A DNA stretch of 64,000 nucleotides. Source: Anaeramoeba ignava (taxonomy: Eukaryota > Metamonada > Anaeramoebidae). Positions 50,324 through 59,826 of this stretch are shown here, piece after piece; the first letter of the stretch is position 1, and each line of letters opens with the position of its first letter. The notes beneath the pieces were generated by a model. The model searched no databases. It was not told where the DNA came from and saw only the letters and a program-made list of their open reading frames with translations. The stretch is taken from the NCBI GenBank assembly GCA_028826165.1, contig JAPDFW010000063.1, positions 1,178,001 through 1,242,000 on the forward strand, read 5' to 3'. The position numbers and the translations under genes were made by a program.

Positions 50324-50811
50324 TTTTATTGGCCTTTGTTTAAATTTTTCGTTCATTTTTATTGGTTAAATGTAAAATAAAATTAATTCATTTAAATCCA
50401 ATTATTTTTAATTTATAATTTTAAATTAAAAATAAATCAGGCCAAAATTAATTAAAAACAGATGTTTATTTACATGAATAACAAATAATTTATTCAAGTT
50501 CGTCTAACATCTGAAATTTATAAATTAAAAAATTAAAAATTTAAAAAGAAATTTATAATTAAAAAATTGATAAAAAAATTTTATTTTGTTTTTGTTTTTG
50601 TTTTTGTTTTTGCTTTTTGTTTTGTTTATAAATGACTCAGTTAATGTGAATTTTCAACAAAAATTAATTCTGTCCGCCCGTTCACATTTAAATCATCATT
50701 GCCGTTTTTACAAAACAAATTTTATTTTTTTTTTATTTTTTAATAAAAGAAAAAAATGAAAATTAAAATTTTAAAAAAATAAATTTTTTTTTTTCATTTT
50801 TTTTTGCATTT
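50031..50811. other. Gene-free divergent region with clustered inverted repeats
   Basis: Between the five-CH gene (-) and the ankyrin-BTB-BTB gene (+). It carries several perfect inverted repeats not typical of the surrounding AT repeats: TTGGCCT 50329-50335 with AGGCCAA 50439-50445, enclosing ATTGGTTAAATG 50361-50372 with CATTTAAATCCAAT 50389-50402, and TTTTTAATTTA 50405-50415 with TAAATTAAAAA 50422-50432. Then come CAGATGTT 50459-50466 with AACATCTG 50506-50513, and AATGTGAA 50643-50650 with TTCACATT 50681-50688. A structured RNA gene is possible. No tRNA or rRNA match is visible. The 61-aa frame near 50054 is not credible. Confidence 0.45.
50633..50705 (-). ncRNA. Possible C/D-box snoRNA-like element
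   Basis: On the minus strand an exact C-box ATGATGA (plus 50693-50699) is followed 52 bases later by a D-box CTGA (plus 50637-50640). The interval contains the only GC-rich patch of this intergenic region (CGGGCGGACAG). Against it: no convincing external terminal stem outside the boxes, and an internal 8-bp stem instead. Weak call made from two short motifs. Confidence 0.2.
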
Positions 50812-52849
50812 ATGTTTCAAGCAGTTAGAGAAAAAAATATTGAAAAAATTCAAGAATTAATTGCTTCAGGAAATAAAATTAATCAATTTGACGTAATTTT
50901 TTAAAATTTTTTATTTAAAAATTTTTTAAAAGAAATTAAATTAAATTTTTTTTTTTGGAAATTAAAGGGAGTAAATAAAATAAAAGAAATTGAAAAAGAA
51001 AAACCAGAAAATAAACATAAATTCTTTTAAATTTAATTTTAAACAAATATTTTTAAATTAGTTCGTAAATTAAAAATTAAATCAAAAAATTAAAAATTAA
51101 ATCAAAAAATTAAATAATAAATCAAAAATCAAAAAATTAAAAATTGAAATTTAAAAATTAACAAAAGAAAAATACACCTTTACATTATGCTTGTGCATCA
51201 AAAGATGTAGAGATTGTTCGAGTTTTATTAAAAAATGGAGCAAATCCTAATCTTAAAAATGTAAAACAAAAAGAAAAAAAAAAGAAGAAGAAGAAATTAG
51301 AAATTAAAAATTAAATTTTTTTTAGAAAGTAAATTTTAATTTTAAAAAGAATATATGAATTAAATTCTTATTTTTTTTATATTAGTATGTAAATTGTTTT
51401 TCTGAAATTTTCAACTTAAAAAATGTTTTATTAAAAATAAAATTTTTATAATTGGATTTAAAAGGGAAATACTTGTTTGTATGTAGCTTGCAAAAATTCA
51501 CCTAAATATGAAATTATTGATTTATTATTAGAATATGGAGCAAATCCTAACTATTTAAATGTATAAAATATTCTTTAATTTTTTTGTTTGATATTTTTTT
51601 TTAATTTAAAAAATAATTTAGAAAGTTAATTTTTTATATTTCAAAATATAAATATAAATACAAATTTAATTTTATTAATTATTAATAATTAATAGGATGT
51701 TTGTAATAAAAAAATGAAAGAAGAAAGAAAATATAAAAATATTTATTTTAGTTTGAATTTTAATTTGATTTTGATTGGATAAATAGAGTCAATCACCTTT
51801 ATGGAATATTTGTCGAGAAAATGCAGATCCTGATCTTGTTGATTTATTATTGACGGCAGGAGCTGATATTAATGCAAAAGATGTTGATATTTAATTTTAA
51901 TTTTAATTTTAATTTTAATTTTAATTTCTAAAATGAATTTTATATTTAATTTTAATTTTGATTTTAATTTCATTTTGAAAAGTTTGTAAAATTAAAATTC
52001 TTTTTCAATTATTTATAAAAATATTTTTTAATTTAATTTCATTTCATTTCATTTAAAAGTATGTAAATAATAAAGAAAAGAAAAAAGAAAAATATAAATA
52101 AAATAATCCAAAAAAAAACACAGGGAAAAACACCACTTTCTTTTGTAAAAGATGAAGAATACAAAGAAGTGTTCAAATGTTATTATTCATTTTCAAATGA
52201 TTTTCTTGAATTACTAAAAAGAAAAGAAGAAACAGATTTCACAATTTTCGCAGAAAAAGAACAAATCCCAGTTCATAAATTAGTATTACAGGTCAGAATA
52301 GGAAGTGATTTAGAAAAAATCAACAACGTATTATTGCAAGAGACAAATGAAAACATACACAAATTTCTTAAATGGATTTACGGAGGAATTATGGAAAGTT
52401 CAGATCGAGAAATAATCCGCAGAATTGCTGAAAAAATGGGGATGGATACTCTCAATCAGCGGCAAGGAATTGGCGGATTAATGAAAGATCTGAAGAAATT
52501 ATATGAAGACGATTCAAGTAAAGATTTCGAAATTTTTGTTGGTGATGATCCGATTAAAATTCATAAAATTATTTTAATGGCAAGAAGTGATTTATATCGT
52601 CAAATGTTCTTAAATGTTAATGATTCTTCCAATTCTGTACATGATTATACTGGCAAAAGTTTGAACACTTTAAAAACCCTTGTTAAGTTTTTATATACAG
52701 ACCAAATTGACCAAGATATTGATGACCAAGTTATTGAAGAGCTTGATGATGCTTTGATTTTTTATCAATTAAATGAACAATCAACTATAACATGGAAACT
52801 TGATTTACTTGCTAAAAAGAAAGGATTCAAAGATTCAAATCAAAATTAA
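50812..52849 (+). CDS. Ankyrin-BTB-BTB protein
   Basis: Five exons: 50812-50892, 51168-51260, 51465-51560, 51787-51882, 52124-52849 (about 363 aa; introns 275, 204, 226 and 241 bp). All introns are phase 0 and fall at the same point of each ankyrin repeat, so exons 2-4 each encode one repeat of 31-32 residues (KNTPLHYACASKDVEIVRVL, GNTCLYVACKNSPKYEIIDL, SQSPLWNICRENADPDLVDL). The last exon has two BTB-like parts: DFTIFAEKEQIPVHKLVLQV and DFEIFVGDDPIKIHKIILMA-RSDLYRQMFLNVNDSS. The second part and the spacing between the two resemble the C-terminus of the RCC1-BTB proteins next door. Role unknown; BTB suggests an adaptor or ubiquitin-ligase substrate receptor. Confidence 0.85.
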
Positions 52850-52880
52850 AATTAAAATCAAAATTAAAATTCAAAAATAT

Positions 52881-52919
52881 TTTTTTCATTTTCATTTTTT
52901 CATTTTTTTCTTTTTAAAA
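52881..52919 (+). promoter_or_regulatory. CATTTTTT-type upstream element
   Basis: Three CATTTT blocks then CTTTTTAAAA abutting the ATG at 52920, in a gap of only 70 bp after the ankyrin-BTB-BTB stop. The promoter or leader of this RCC1-BTB gene must lie here or inside the preceding gene. Confidence 0.4.
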
Positions 52920-54689
52920 ATGAATGAAATTATATTTTTTGGTTGGAATAAATATCCAATTCTTATCAAAAATGAACCAGAAAAAATAATAAAACCAATT
53001 CAATTTAAATTTGAAAATGAAAATGAAAATGAAAATGAAAATGAAAATGAAAAACAAATTAAACAAATTTCATCAGGATATTTATCAACAATTTTCCTTT
53101 TTAAAAATGGAAAAGCAATAGAATATTTAAATGAAAATCCTTCAAAACAAAAAACTGAAAAAATCCAAATTGAAGAAAATATTCAAAAAGTAACTGTTGG
53201 TTATCTAAATGAAGCTATTTTAACAAAAGAAGGAAATGTATTTGCCAAAGAATATGTTGTTAATCCAAAAAATCGAAATCAATTTATCAATATTTCATCA
53301 TTAATTGAAGATACAAATGATAGAATAATTCAAGATATTGTTTGTTCTGCTTATTCAATTTACTTATTAACTTCAAATCAAAATGCTTATGGAATTGGTG
53401 ATAATCAATATGGCCAATTTGGTTTTGATTCTAAAACACTCCCAAAAACAAAAAAACCAATTTTAATGATGAAAAATGTTTCTAAAATATTTTCAGGAAA
53501 TACTTCAGAATATGTTTTTCTTTTAAATTCAAATCAAGAATTATTTGGTTGCGGATATAATGAATATGGCCAAATTGGATTAGGAGAATCAAGAAAAGAA
53601 GAAACAAAAATCCAAGAATTAACCAAAATCCAAAATATTCCAAAAGGTAAAATAATTGATATTCAATCTGGATTTAGTTTTTCAATAATGTTGATTGAAG
53701 ATGAAAACCCAAAAAGAAAACTTTATTCAACTGGATATTATCAAGTTAATGGACTTGGCAAAAATGAAAATACTTATGAATTTACTGAAATCAAATCATC
53801 TTTATTTGAAAATGATAATATTCGTGAATTTTCTTGTGGAAATGCACATACTTTGATTTTAACTTCTAATTCAAAATTAATAGTATTTGGAGATAATTTT
53901 TTTTGTGAATTAGGAACTGGAGATACAAAAGATCAATTTATTCCAATTCAAATTGAAATTCCTAAATTAAGATTTAATGAAGATATTTCTAATTATCATG
54001 TTTCTTGTGGATATCAAAAATCATTTCTTTATTATTCTCCTTTTCTTTCTCCTTTTTCCAATCTTGAAGAAGATTTGATAAAACTATTTAGAAGAAAAGA
54101 ATTTTGTAATATTTCATTTAAAACCAAAAATGGAGAAATAATCTCAGCTCATAAATTAATATTGAAATATAGATTAAATCAAAATGAAAATCAAATTGAA
54201 AAACTTCAAGAAATTATTTCAAAAAAATCAATTAAAGAATCAAATCAAATATTTGAAATGATTTATTCAAACAGAATAATAAATCCAATATTATATTCTG
54301 AAATTAAAGAAATTATAAATTTAAATGAAAAAATTGAAGAAACAATGAAAAGAATTTATTTAAATGAAAATGAAAAAGATTTTATAATTGAAAGAAAAGA
54401 AAAACAATATAAATTTCCTAAATTAATATTAATAATGAGAAGTGAATTATATCGAGGAATGTTTTTATCTGTTACAGAAGATAAATCTAATAAAGTTACA
54501 GATTATAGTGAATTAAGTAATAAATCATTTCAAATATTTGAATATTGGATTTATTCAAATCAAATTAAAGAAGGAATTGAAATTACAAAAGAAATTATTG
54601 AAGAAATTCAAATTGGAATTGATTATTTTCAATTAAATCAAACAAATCCAAATTTATTTGATTTATTAATTAGGAAATTTAATAATTAA
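52920..54689 (+). CDS. RCC1-BTB protein, intact
   Basis: 589 aa from ATG 52920, which follows the family leader; the frame is open further upstream but without family sequence. Same layout as the other copies: RCC1 propeller about 1-380 (YGIGDNQYGQFGFD, FGCGYNEYGQIGLG, IVFGDNFFCELGTG), first BTB half (EFCNISFKTKNGEIISAHKL), second BTB half (MRSELYRGMFLSVTEDKSNK). Propeller loop residues differ from the 12287 and 54871 copies while the tail is nearly identical. A short ENENEN repeat near residue 35 varies in length among copies. Intronless. Function unknown. Confidence 0.88.
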   Translation: MNEIIFFGWNKYPILIKNEPEKIIKPIQFKFENENENENENENEKQIKQISSGYLSTIFLFKNGKAIEYLNENPSKQKTEKIQIEENIQKVTVGYLNEAILTKEGNVFAKEYVVNPKNRNQFINISSLIEDTNDRIIQDIVCSAYSIYLLTSNQNAYGIGDNQYGQFGFDSKTLPKTKKPILMMKNVSKIFSGNTSEYVFLLNSNQELFGCGYNEYGQIGLGESRKEETKIQELTKIQNIPKGKIIDIQSGFSFSIMLIEDENPKRKLYSTGYYQVNGLGKNENTYEFTEIKSSLFENDNIREFSCGNAHTLILTSNSKLIVFGDNFFCELGTGDTKDQFIPIQIEIPKLRFNEDISNYHVSCGYQKSFLYYSPFLSPFSNLEEDLIKLFRRKEFCNISFKTKNGEIISAHKLILKYRLNQNENQIEKLQEIISKKSIKESNQIFEMIYSNRIINPILYSEIKEIINLNEKIEETMKRIYLNENEKDFIIERKEKQYKFPKLILIMRSELYRGMFLSVTEDKSNKVTDYSELSNKSFQIFEYWIYSNQIKEGIEITKEIIEEIQIGIDYFQLNQTNPNLFDLLIRKFNN

Positions 54690-54850
54690 AATCAAAATCA
54701 AAATCAAAATTAAAATTAAAAATAAAATTAAAAAAATCAAAATTAAAAATCAAAATCAAAATTAAAATTAAAATCAAAATCAAAATCAAAATTAAAATTA
54801 AAATTAAAATTAAAATTAAAATCAAAATTAAAAATCCAAAAATATTTTTT

Positions 54851-54870
54851 TCATTTTTTTCTTTTTCAAA
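54851..54870 (+). promoter_or_regulatory. CATTTTTT-type upstream element
   Basis: TCATTTTTTTCTTTTTCAAA directly before ATG 54871, the cleanest copy of the RCC1-BTB leader. It is preceded by about 150 bp of AAAATC/AAAATT repeat. Confidence 0.45.
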
Positions 54871-56640
54871 ATGAATGATTGTTTATTTTTTGGAAGAAAT
54901 CAATATCCAAAACTTTTTGAAAATAAACCAAATGAAATCAAAAAACCAATTCAATTTAAATTTGAAAATGAAAATGAAAATAAAAAACAAATTAAACAAA
55001 TTTCATCAGGTTATTTTGCAACAATTTTCCTTTTTAAAAATGGAAAAGCAATAGAATATTTAGATGATTCAAAACAAAATCCTGAAGAAATCCAAATTGA
55101 AGAAAATATTCAAAAAGTAACTGTTGGTGATCGAAACGAAGCTATTTTAACAAAAGAAGGAAATGTATTTGCCAAAGGAAAAGATATTAATCCAAAAAAT
55201 CCAAATCAATTTATCAATATTTCATCATTAATTGAAGATAAAAATGATAGAATAATTGAAGATGTTATTTGTTCGGCTTTTTCAATTTACTTATTAACTT
55301 CAAATCAAAATGCTTATGGAATTGGTTCAAATAATTATGGCCAACTTGGTTTAGATTCTGAAACACTCCCAAAAACAGAAAAACCAATTTTAATGATGAA
55401 GAATGTTTCTAAAATATTTTCAGGAAATACATCACATCATATTTTTCTTTTAAATTCAAATCAAGAATTATTTGTATGTGGTTTTAATTACCATTCTAGA
55501 TTTGGATTAGGAGAATCAAGAAAAGAAGAAACAAAAATCCAAAAATTAACCAAAATCCAAAATATCCCAAAAGGTAAAATAATTGATATTCAATCTGGAT
55601 TTAGTTTTTCAATAATGTTGATTGAAGATGAAAACCCAAAAAGAAAACTTTATTCATGTGGGCGTTCTTATTATACAGGATTTGGCAAAACTGAAGATAC
55701 TTATGAATTTACTGAAATCAAATCATCTTTATTTGAAAATGATTATATTCTTGAATTTTCTTGTGGAAATGCACATACTTTGATTTTAACTTCCAATTCA
55801 AAATTAATTGGATTTGGATATAATAGATATGGTCAATTAGGAACTGGAGATACAAAAGATCAACTAATTCCAATTCAAATTGAACTTCCTAAATTAAGAT
55901 TTAATGAAGATATTTCCAATTATCATCTTTCTTGCAAAAATGAAAGATCGTTTCTTTATTATTCTTCTCCTTCTTTTTCCAATCTTGAAGAAGATTTGAT
56001 AAAATTATTTAGAAGAAAAGAATTTTGTAATATTTCATTTAAAACCAAAAATGGAGAAATAATTGAAGCTCATAAATTAATATTGAAATATAGATTAAAT
56101 CAAAATCAAAATCAAAATGAAATTGAAAAACTTAAAGAAATTATTTCAAAAAAATCAATTAAAGAATCAAATCAAATATTTGAAATGATTTATTCAAACA
56201 ATTCCATAATAAATCCAAAATTATATTCTGAAATTAAAGAAATTATAAATTCCAATAAAAAAATTGAAGAAACAATGAAAAGAATTTATTTAAATGAAAA
56301 TGAAAATGAAGATGAAAAAGATTTTATAATTGAAAGAAAAGAAAAACAATATAAATTTCCTAAATTAATATTAATAATGAGAAGTGAATTATATCGAGGA
56401 ATGTTTTTATCTGTAACAAATGATACTTCTAATAAAGTTACAGATTATAGTGAATTAAGTAATAAATCATTTCAAATATTTGAATATTGGATTTATTCAA
56501 ATCAAATTAAAGATGAAATTCAAATTACAAAAGAAATTATTGAAGAAATTCAAATTGGAATTGATTATTTTCAATTAAATCAAACAAATCCAAATTTATT
56601 TGATTTATTAATTAACAAATTTAATAATCAAAATCAATAA
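54871..56640 (+). CDS. RCC1-BTB protein, intact
   Basis: 589 aa, tandem with the copy at 52920 (181-bp repeat-rich gap). Propeller blades with YGIGSNNYGQLGLD, FVCGFNYHSRFGLG, IGFGYNRYGQLGTG; two BTB halves (EFCNISFKTKNGEIIEAHKL, MRSELYRGMFLSVTNDTSNK). The start MNDCLFFGRNQYPKLFE is close to the frameshifted minus-strand copy at 12162. Intronless. The VTNDTSNK variant is shared with the broken fragment at 61350, suggesting these two are close relatives. Confidence 0.88.
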   Translation: MNDCLFFGRNQYPKLFENKPNEIKKPIQFKFENENENKKQIKQISSGYFATIFLFKNGKAIEYLDDSKQNPEEIQIEENIQKVTVGDRNEAILTKEGNVFAKGKDINPKNPNQFINISSLIEDKNDRIIEDVICSAFSIYLLTSNQNAYGIGSNNYGQLGLDSETLPKTEKPILMMKNVSKIFSGNTSHHIFLLNSNQELFVCGFNYHSRFGLGESRKEETKIQKLTKIQNIPKGKIIDIQSGFSFSIMLIEDENPKRKLYSCGRSYYTGFGKTEDTYEFTEIKSSLFENDYILEFSCGNAHTLILTSNSKLIGFGYNRYGQLGTGDTKDQLIPIQIELPKLRFNEDISNYHLSCKNERSFLYYSSPSFSNLEEDLIKLFRRKEFCNISFKTKNGEIIEAHKLILKYRLNQNQNQNEIEKLKEIISKKSIKESNQIFEMIYSNNSIINPKLYSEIKEIINSNKKIEETMKRIYLNENENEDEKDFIIERKEKQYKFPKLILIMRSELYRGMFLSVTNDTSNKVTDYSELSNKSFQIFEYWIYSNQIKDEIQITKEIIEEIQIGIDYFQLNQTNPNLFDLLINKFNNQNQ

Positions 56641-58056
56641 AGAATGAGAACAGATTTAATTTAATATTTAATTTATAAATTAATTTAAAAATATAATTTA
56701 ATATTTAATTTTATGTTTAAAATAATAATTTATTGTTTTAGATTTAAATATTTTATTATTTAAATATTTAGAATATAAATATAAAAAATAAAAATAGATT
56801 TAATTTAATATTTAATTTATAAATTAATTTAAAAATATAATTTAGTATTTAATTTTATGTTTAAAATAATAATTTATTATTTTTTAGATTTAAATATTTT
56901 ATTATTTAAATATTTAACATAAAAATATAAAAATAAGAATAGATTTAATTTAATATTTAATTTACAAATTAATTTAAAAATATAATTTAATATTTAATTT
57001 TATTATTAAAATAATAATTTAATGTTTTAGATTTAAATATTTTATTATTTAAAAATTTAACATATAAATATAAAAATGAGAATAGATTTAATTTAATATT
57101 TAATTTATAAATTAATCCAAAAATATAATTTAATATTTAATTTTATTATTAAAATAATAATTTAATGTTTTTAGATTTAAATATTTTATTATTTAAAAAT
57201 ATTTAACATATAAATATAAAAATAGGAATAGATTTAATTTAATATTTAATTTATAAATTAATTTAAAAATATAATTTAATATTTAATTTATTATTAAAAT
57301 AATAATTTATTGTTTTAGATTTAAATATTTTATTATTTAAATATTTGACATATAAATATAAAAATGAAAATAGATTTAATTTAATATTTAATTTATAAAT
57401 TAATTTAAAAATATAATTTAATATTTAATTTTATTATTAAAATAATAATTTAATGTTTTAGATTTAAATATTTTATTATTTAAAAATTTAACATATAAAT
57501 ATAAAAATGAGAATAGATTTAATTTAATATTTAATTTATAAATTAATCCAAAAATATAATTTAATATTTAATTTTATTATTAAAATAATAATTTAATGTT
57601 TTAGATTTAAATATTTTATTATTTAAAAATATTTTGAAAATTGATTTTTTTTGAAATTAAAATTTTATCTTTTTTTTTGAATTAAATTGAATTAATATTA
57701 ATTTGGAAATTTGTTTTAAAATTTAAATTTATTAATAATTTTTAAATTCCAAAAAAAAAATTAAATAAAAATTAAATTAAAATAATTTTCCTTTTTTTTT
57801 AATAAAAAAATAAATAAAAAATAATAATAATTTATTAATAAATTAATTTAAAATAATAAATTAAAAAGAAAATTAAATTAATTATTAATTTAAATTTATT
57901 CTCATTTTTTATATTTTTATTTATTTTCAAAATCCACTTTTTTTATTTAATTTTTTTTAAATTTTTTTTTTCATTTTTTTCCTTTTTTTTTAATAAACAA
58001 AAAACAAAAACAAAAACAAAAAACAAAAAACACAAAATCAAAAAACAAAAAACAAA
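56641..58056. repeat. ~144-bp satellite (seven copies) and AT-rich spacer
   Basis: The marker AGATTTAATTTAATATTTAA recurs at about 56652, 56796, 56941, 57084, 57230, 57372 and 57515 (spacings 144, 145, 143, 146, 142, 143). The array ends near 57630. From there to 58056 is AT-rich spacer with an AAAAACAAAAAC run just before the BTB-TLDc start at 58057. No ORF. The sequence differs from the 145-bp satellite at 2560-3181, but the length is almost the same. Confidence 0.85.
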
Positions 58057-59826
58057 ATGGATAATAATAACAATAATAATAACCAAATTCAAAATGCAAA
58101 TCAAAATGAAAATCAAAATGAAAATGAAAATGAAATGAAAAATTTAGAAAAAAAAGTAACAAAAAATTTAATTAAAAATTATTCAAACCTTTTAAATGGA
58201 AATTCATTTAAAGATTTTTCAATTTTTGTTGAGAATAAATCAAATCCTTTTGAAATTAAAGTTCATAAATCAATTTTATCTTCAAGATCTCCTTTTTTTA
58301 ATGAATCATTAAGGCAAGAATCTCTTTCTATTTCTTTAAATCAATTTAATAAAAAAGAAATGGAATCAATTTTGAAATATATTTATTATGGAAATATTTC
58401 TTTTGAGAATCAAGAAAATCTTATTCAATTATTGGAAATTTCAATTTATTTTAAATTAAATTTATTGAAAGAAATTATTCAAAAAAAAATTTTAAATTCA
58501 ATTAATTATTCAAATTTTTTCCAATTTTTATTCCAAAATCGAAATTTAAATTCAAATGAAATTGAAATAAAATGTTTTGAATTAATAAATCAAAATTTTT
58601 CCCAAATTCAGAATAATGAGAATTTATTCAATTTAACTAAAGAAGAAATTATCAAATTTATTCAATTTAAACAACAAAAAAAAGAAATTTTTCAATTTGA
58701 TTTTTTTCAATTTTTAAATAATTGGATTGAAAAAAGAAATAAAAGATTAAAAGGAAAGAAAGAAAAAGAAAAAGAAAAAGAAAAGGGAATTGAAAAGAAA
58801 AGATTATTTCATTCTTTTTTTTCATTATTTGATAAAGATTCAATTTCAAAACAAGATTTTGATAAATTAAAACAATTTGATTTTTTTCCCAAACCTTTTT
58901 TAGTTGATATTCAAAACAAAGTTATTCAAGACAATCAAAAAGAAATTGAAAACAAAGAGAAAGAGAATCAAGAAATTGAAGAGAAATGGAAGAAAGAAGT
59001 TGAGGATAAAAACAAAGAAATTGAAGAGAAATGGAAGAAAGAAGTTGAGGATAAAAACAAAGAAATTGAAGAGAAATGGAAGAAAGAAGTTGAAGATAAA
59101 AACAAAGAAATTGAAGAGAAATGGAAGAAAGAAGTTGAGGATAAAAACAAAGAAATTGAAGAGAAATGGAAGAAAGAAATTGAGGATATGAAACCTATTT
59201 TTGATAAATATCGAGATCAATATCAAAAAGATTTGGAATATGAAAAGAAAATGAAGGAATTCGGAAAAGTATTTGCAGATTCAGAAATTATTCAAGATAT
59301 TGAATATGTTAAGAAATTACAAGAATGGATAAATGATAATGTTTTTTTTTCTAAAATGAAAAAAGGATTTTCAGCAAAAAGAGATGGATTTTCTTGTCAA
59401 AATTGGCATAAAGCAGTTGATGGGAAAGGAAAAACATTAGTTATTATCAAAACAAAACAAAATTTTATTTTTGGAGGTTTTACTCAAGTTGGATTTAAAT
59501 ATTCAAATGGAGAATGGATTAATGATTCAAATGCATTTATTTTTTCATTAAGAAATGATAAAGGAGATAGAATACCTGCAAAGTTTACAATTAAACAAGG
59601 TAAAGAAGATTATGCAATTCTTTCTCACTTTAACGATTATGGTCCATATTTTGGTGATGGATGTGATTTTGAATTAGTTACTAATTTACAACCTGGTTAT
59701 TCAAATTTTGGTAATAGTTATAATCTACCTAATGGAATTACTTTTGGAACAAATGAAGCTAAAAGTTATTTAGCTGGTTCTTATGATAAATGGGTTGTCG
59801 ATGAAGTTGAATCTTATTTCATTTAA
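58057..59826 (+). CDS. BTB-coiled-coil-TLDc protein, complete copy
   Basis: 589 aa, intronless. Asn/Glu-rich N-terminus, BTB about 45-140, BACK-like region to about 275, coiled coil about 290-410, TLDc about 430-589 (NFIFGGFTQVG, DSNAFIFSLRND, SYLAGSYDKWVVDEVE). The BTB and BACK parts are almost identical to the copy at 1-1779. The coiled coil has diverged: here it has five near-perfect 15-residue repeats EIEEKWKKEVEDKNK (58972-59196). The TLDc surface loops also differ (GFKYSNGEWIN against GWNRGTRWSK). This copy provides the likely true start, MDNNNNNNNQIQNANQN. Function unknown beyond BTB and TLDc family properties. Confidence 0.88.
   Translation: MDNNNNNNNQIQNANQNENQNENENEMKNLEKKVTKNLIKNYSNLLNGNSFKDFSIFVENKSNPFEIKVHKSILSSRSPFFNESLRQESLSISLNQFNKKEMESILKYIYYGNISFENQENLIQLLEISIYFKLNLLKEIIQKKILNSINYSNFFQFLFQNRNLNSNEIEIKCFELINQNFSQIQNNENLFNLTKEEIIKFIQFKQQKKEIFQFDFFQFLNNWIEKRNKRLKGKKEKEKEKEKGIEKKRLFHSFFSLFDKDSISKQDFDKLKQFDFFPKPFLVDIQNKVIQDNQKEIENKEKENQEIEEKWKKEVEDKNKEIEEKWKKEVEDKNKEIEEKWKKEVEDKNKEIEEKWKKEVEDKNKEIEEKWKKEIEDMKPIFDKYRDQYQKDLEYEKKMKEFGKVFADSEIIQDIEYVKKLQEWINDNVFFSKMKKGFSAKRDGFSCQNWHKAVDGKGKTLVIIKTKQNFIFGGFTQVGFKYSNGEWINDSNAFIFSLRNDKGDRIPAKFTIKQGKEDYAILSHFNDYGPYFGDGCDFELVTNLQPGYSNFGNSYNLPNGITFGTNEAKSYLAGSYDKWVVDEVESYFI
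58972..59196 (+). repeat. 45-bp coding tandem repeat, five copies
   Basis: In-frame unit starting GAAATTGAAGAGAAATGG at 58972, 59017, 59062, 59107 and 59152, encoding the coiled-coil motif EIEEKWKKEVEDKNK. The paralogue at the left edge has about one copy. Confidence 0.9.

Noticed and set aside
50459-50513. tRNA-like element (GTTCGTCT near a closing stem)
   Set aside because: Only ~55 nt, no D arm or anticodon arm; stems fit a simple nested hairpin better.
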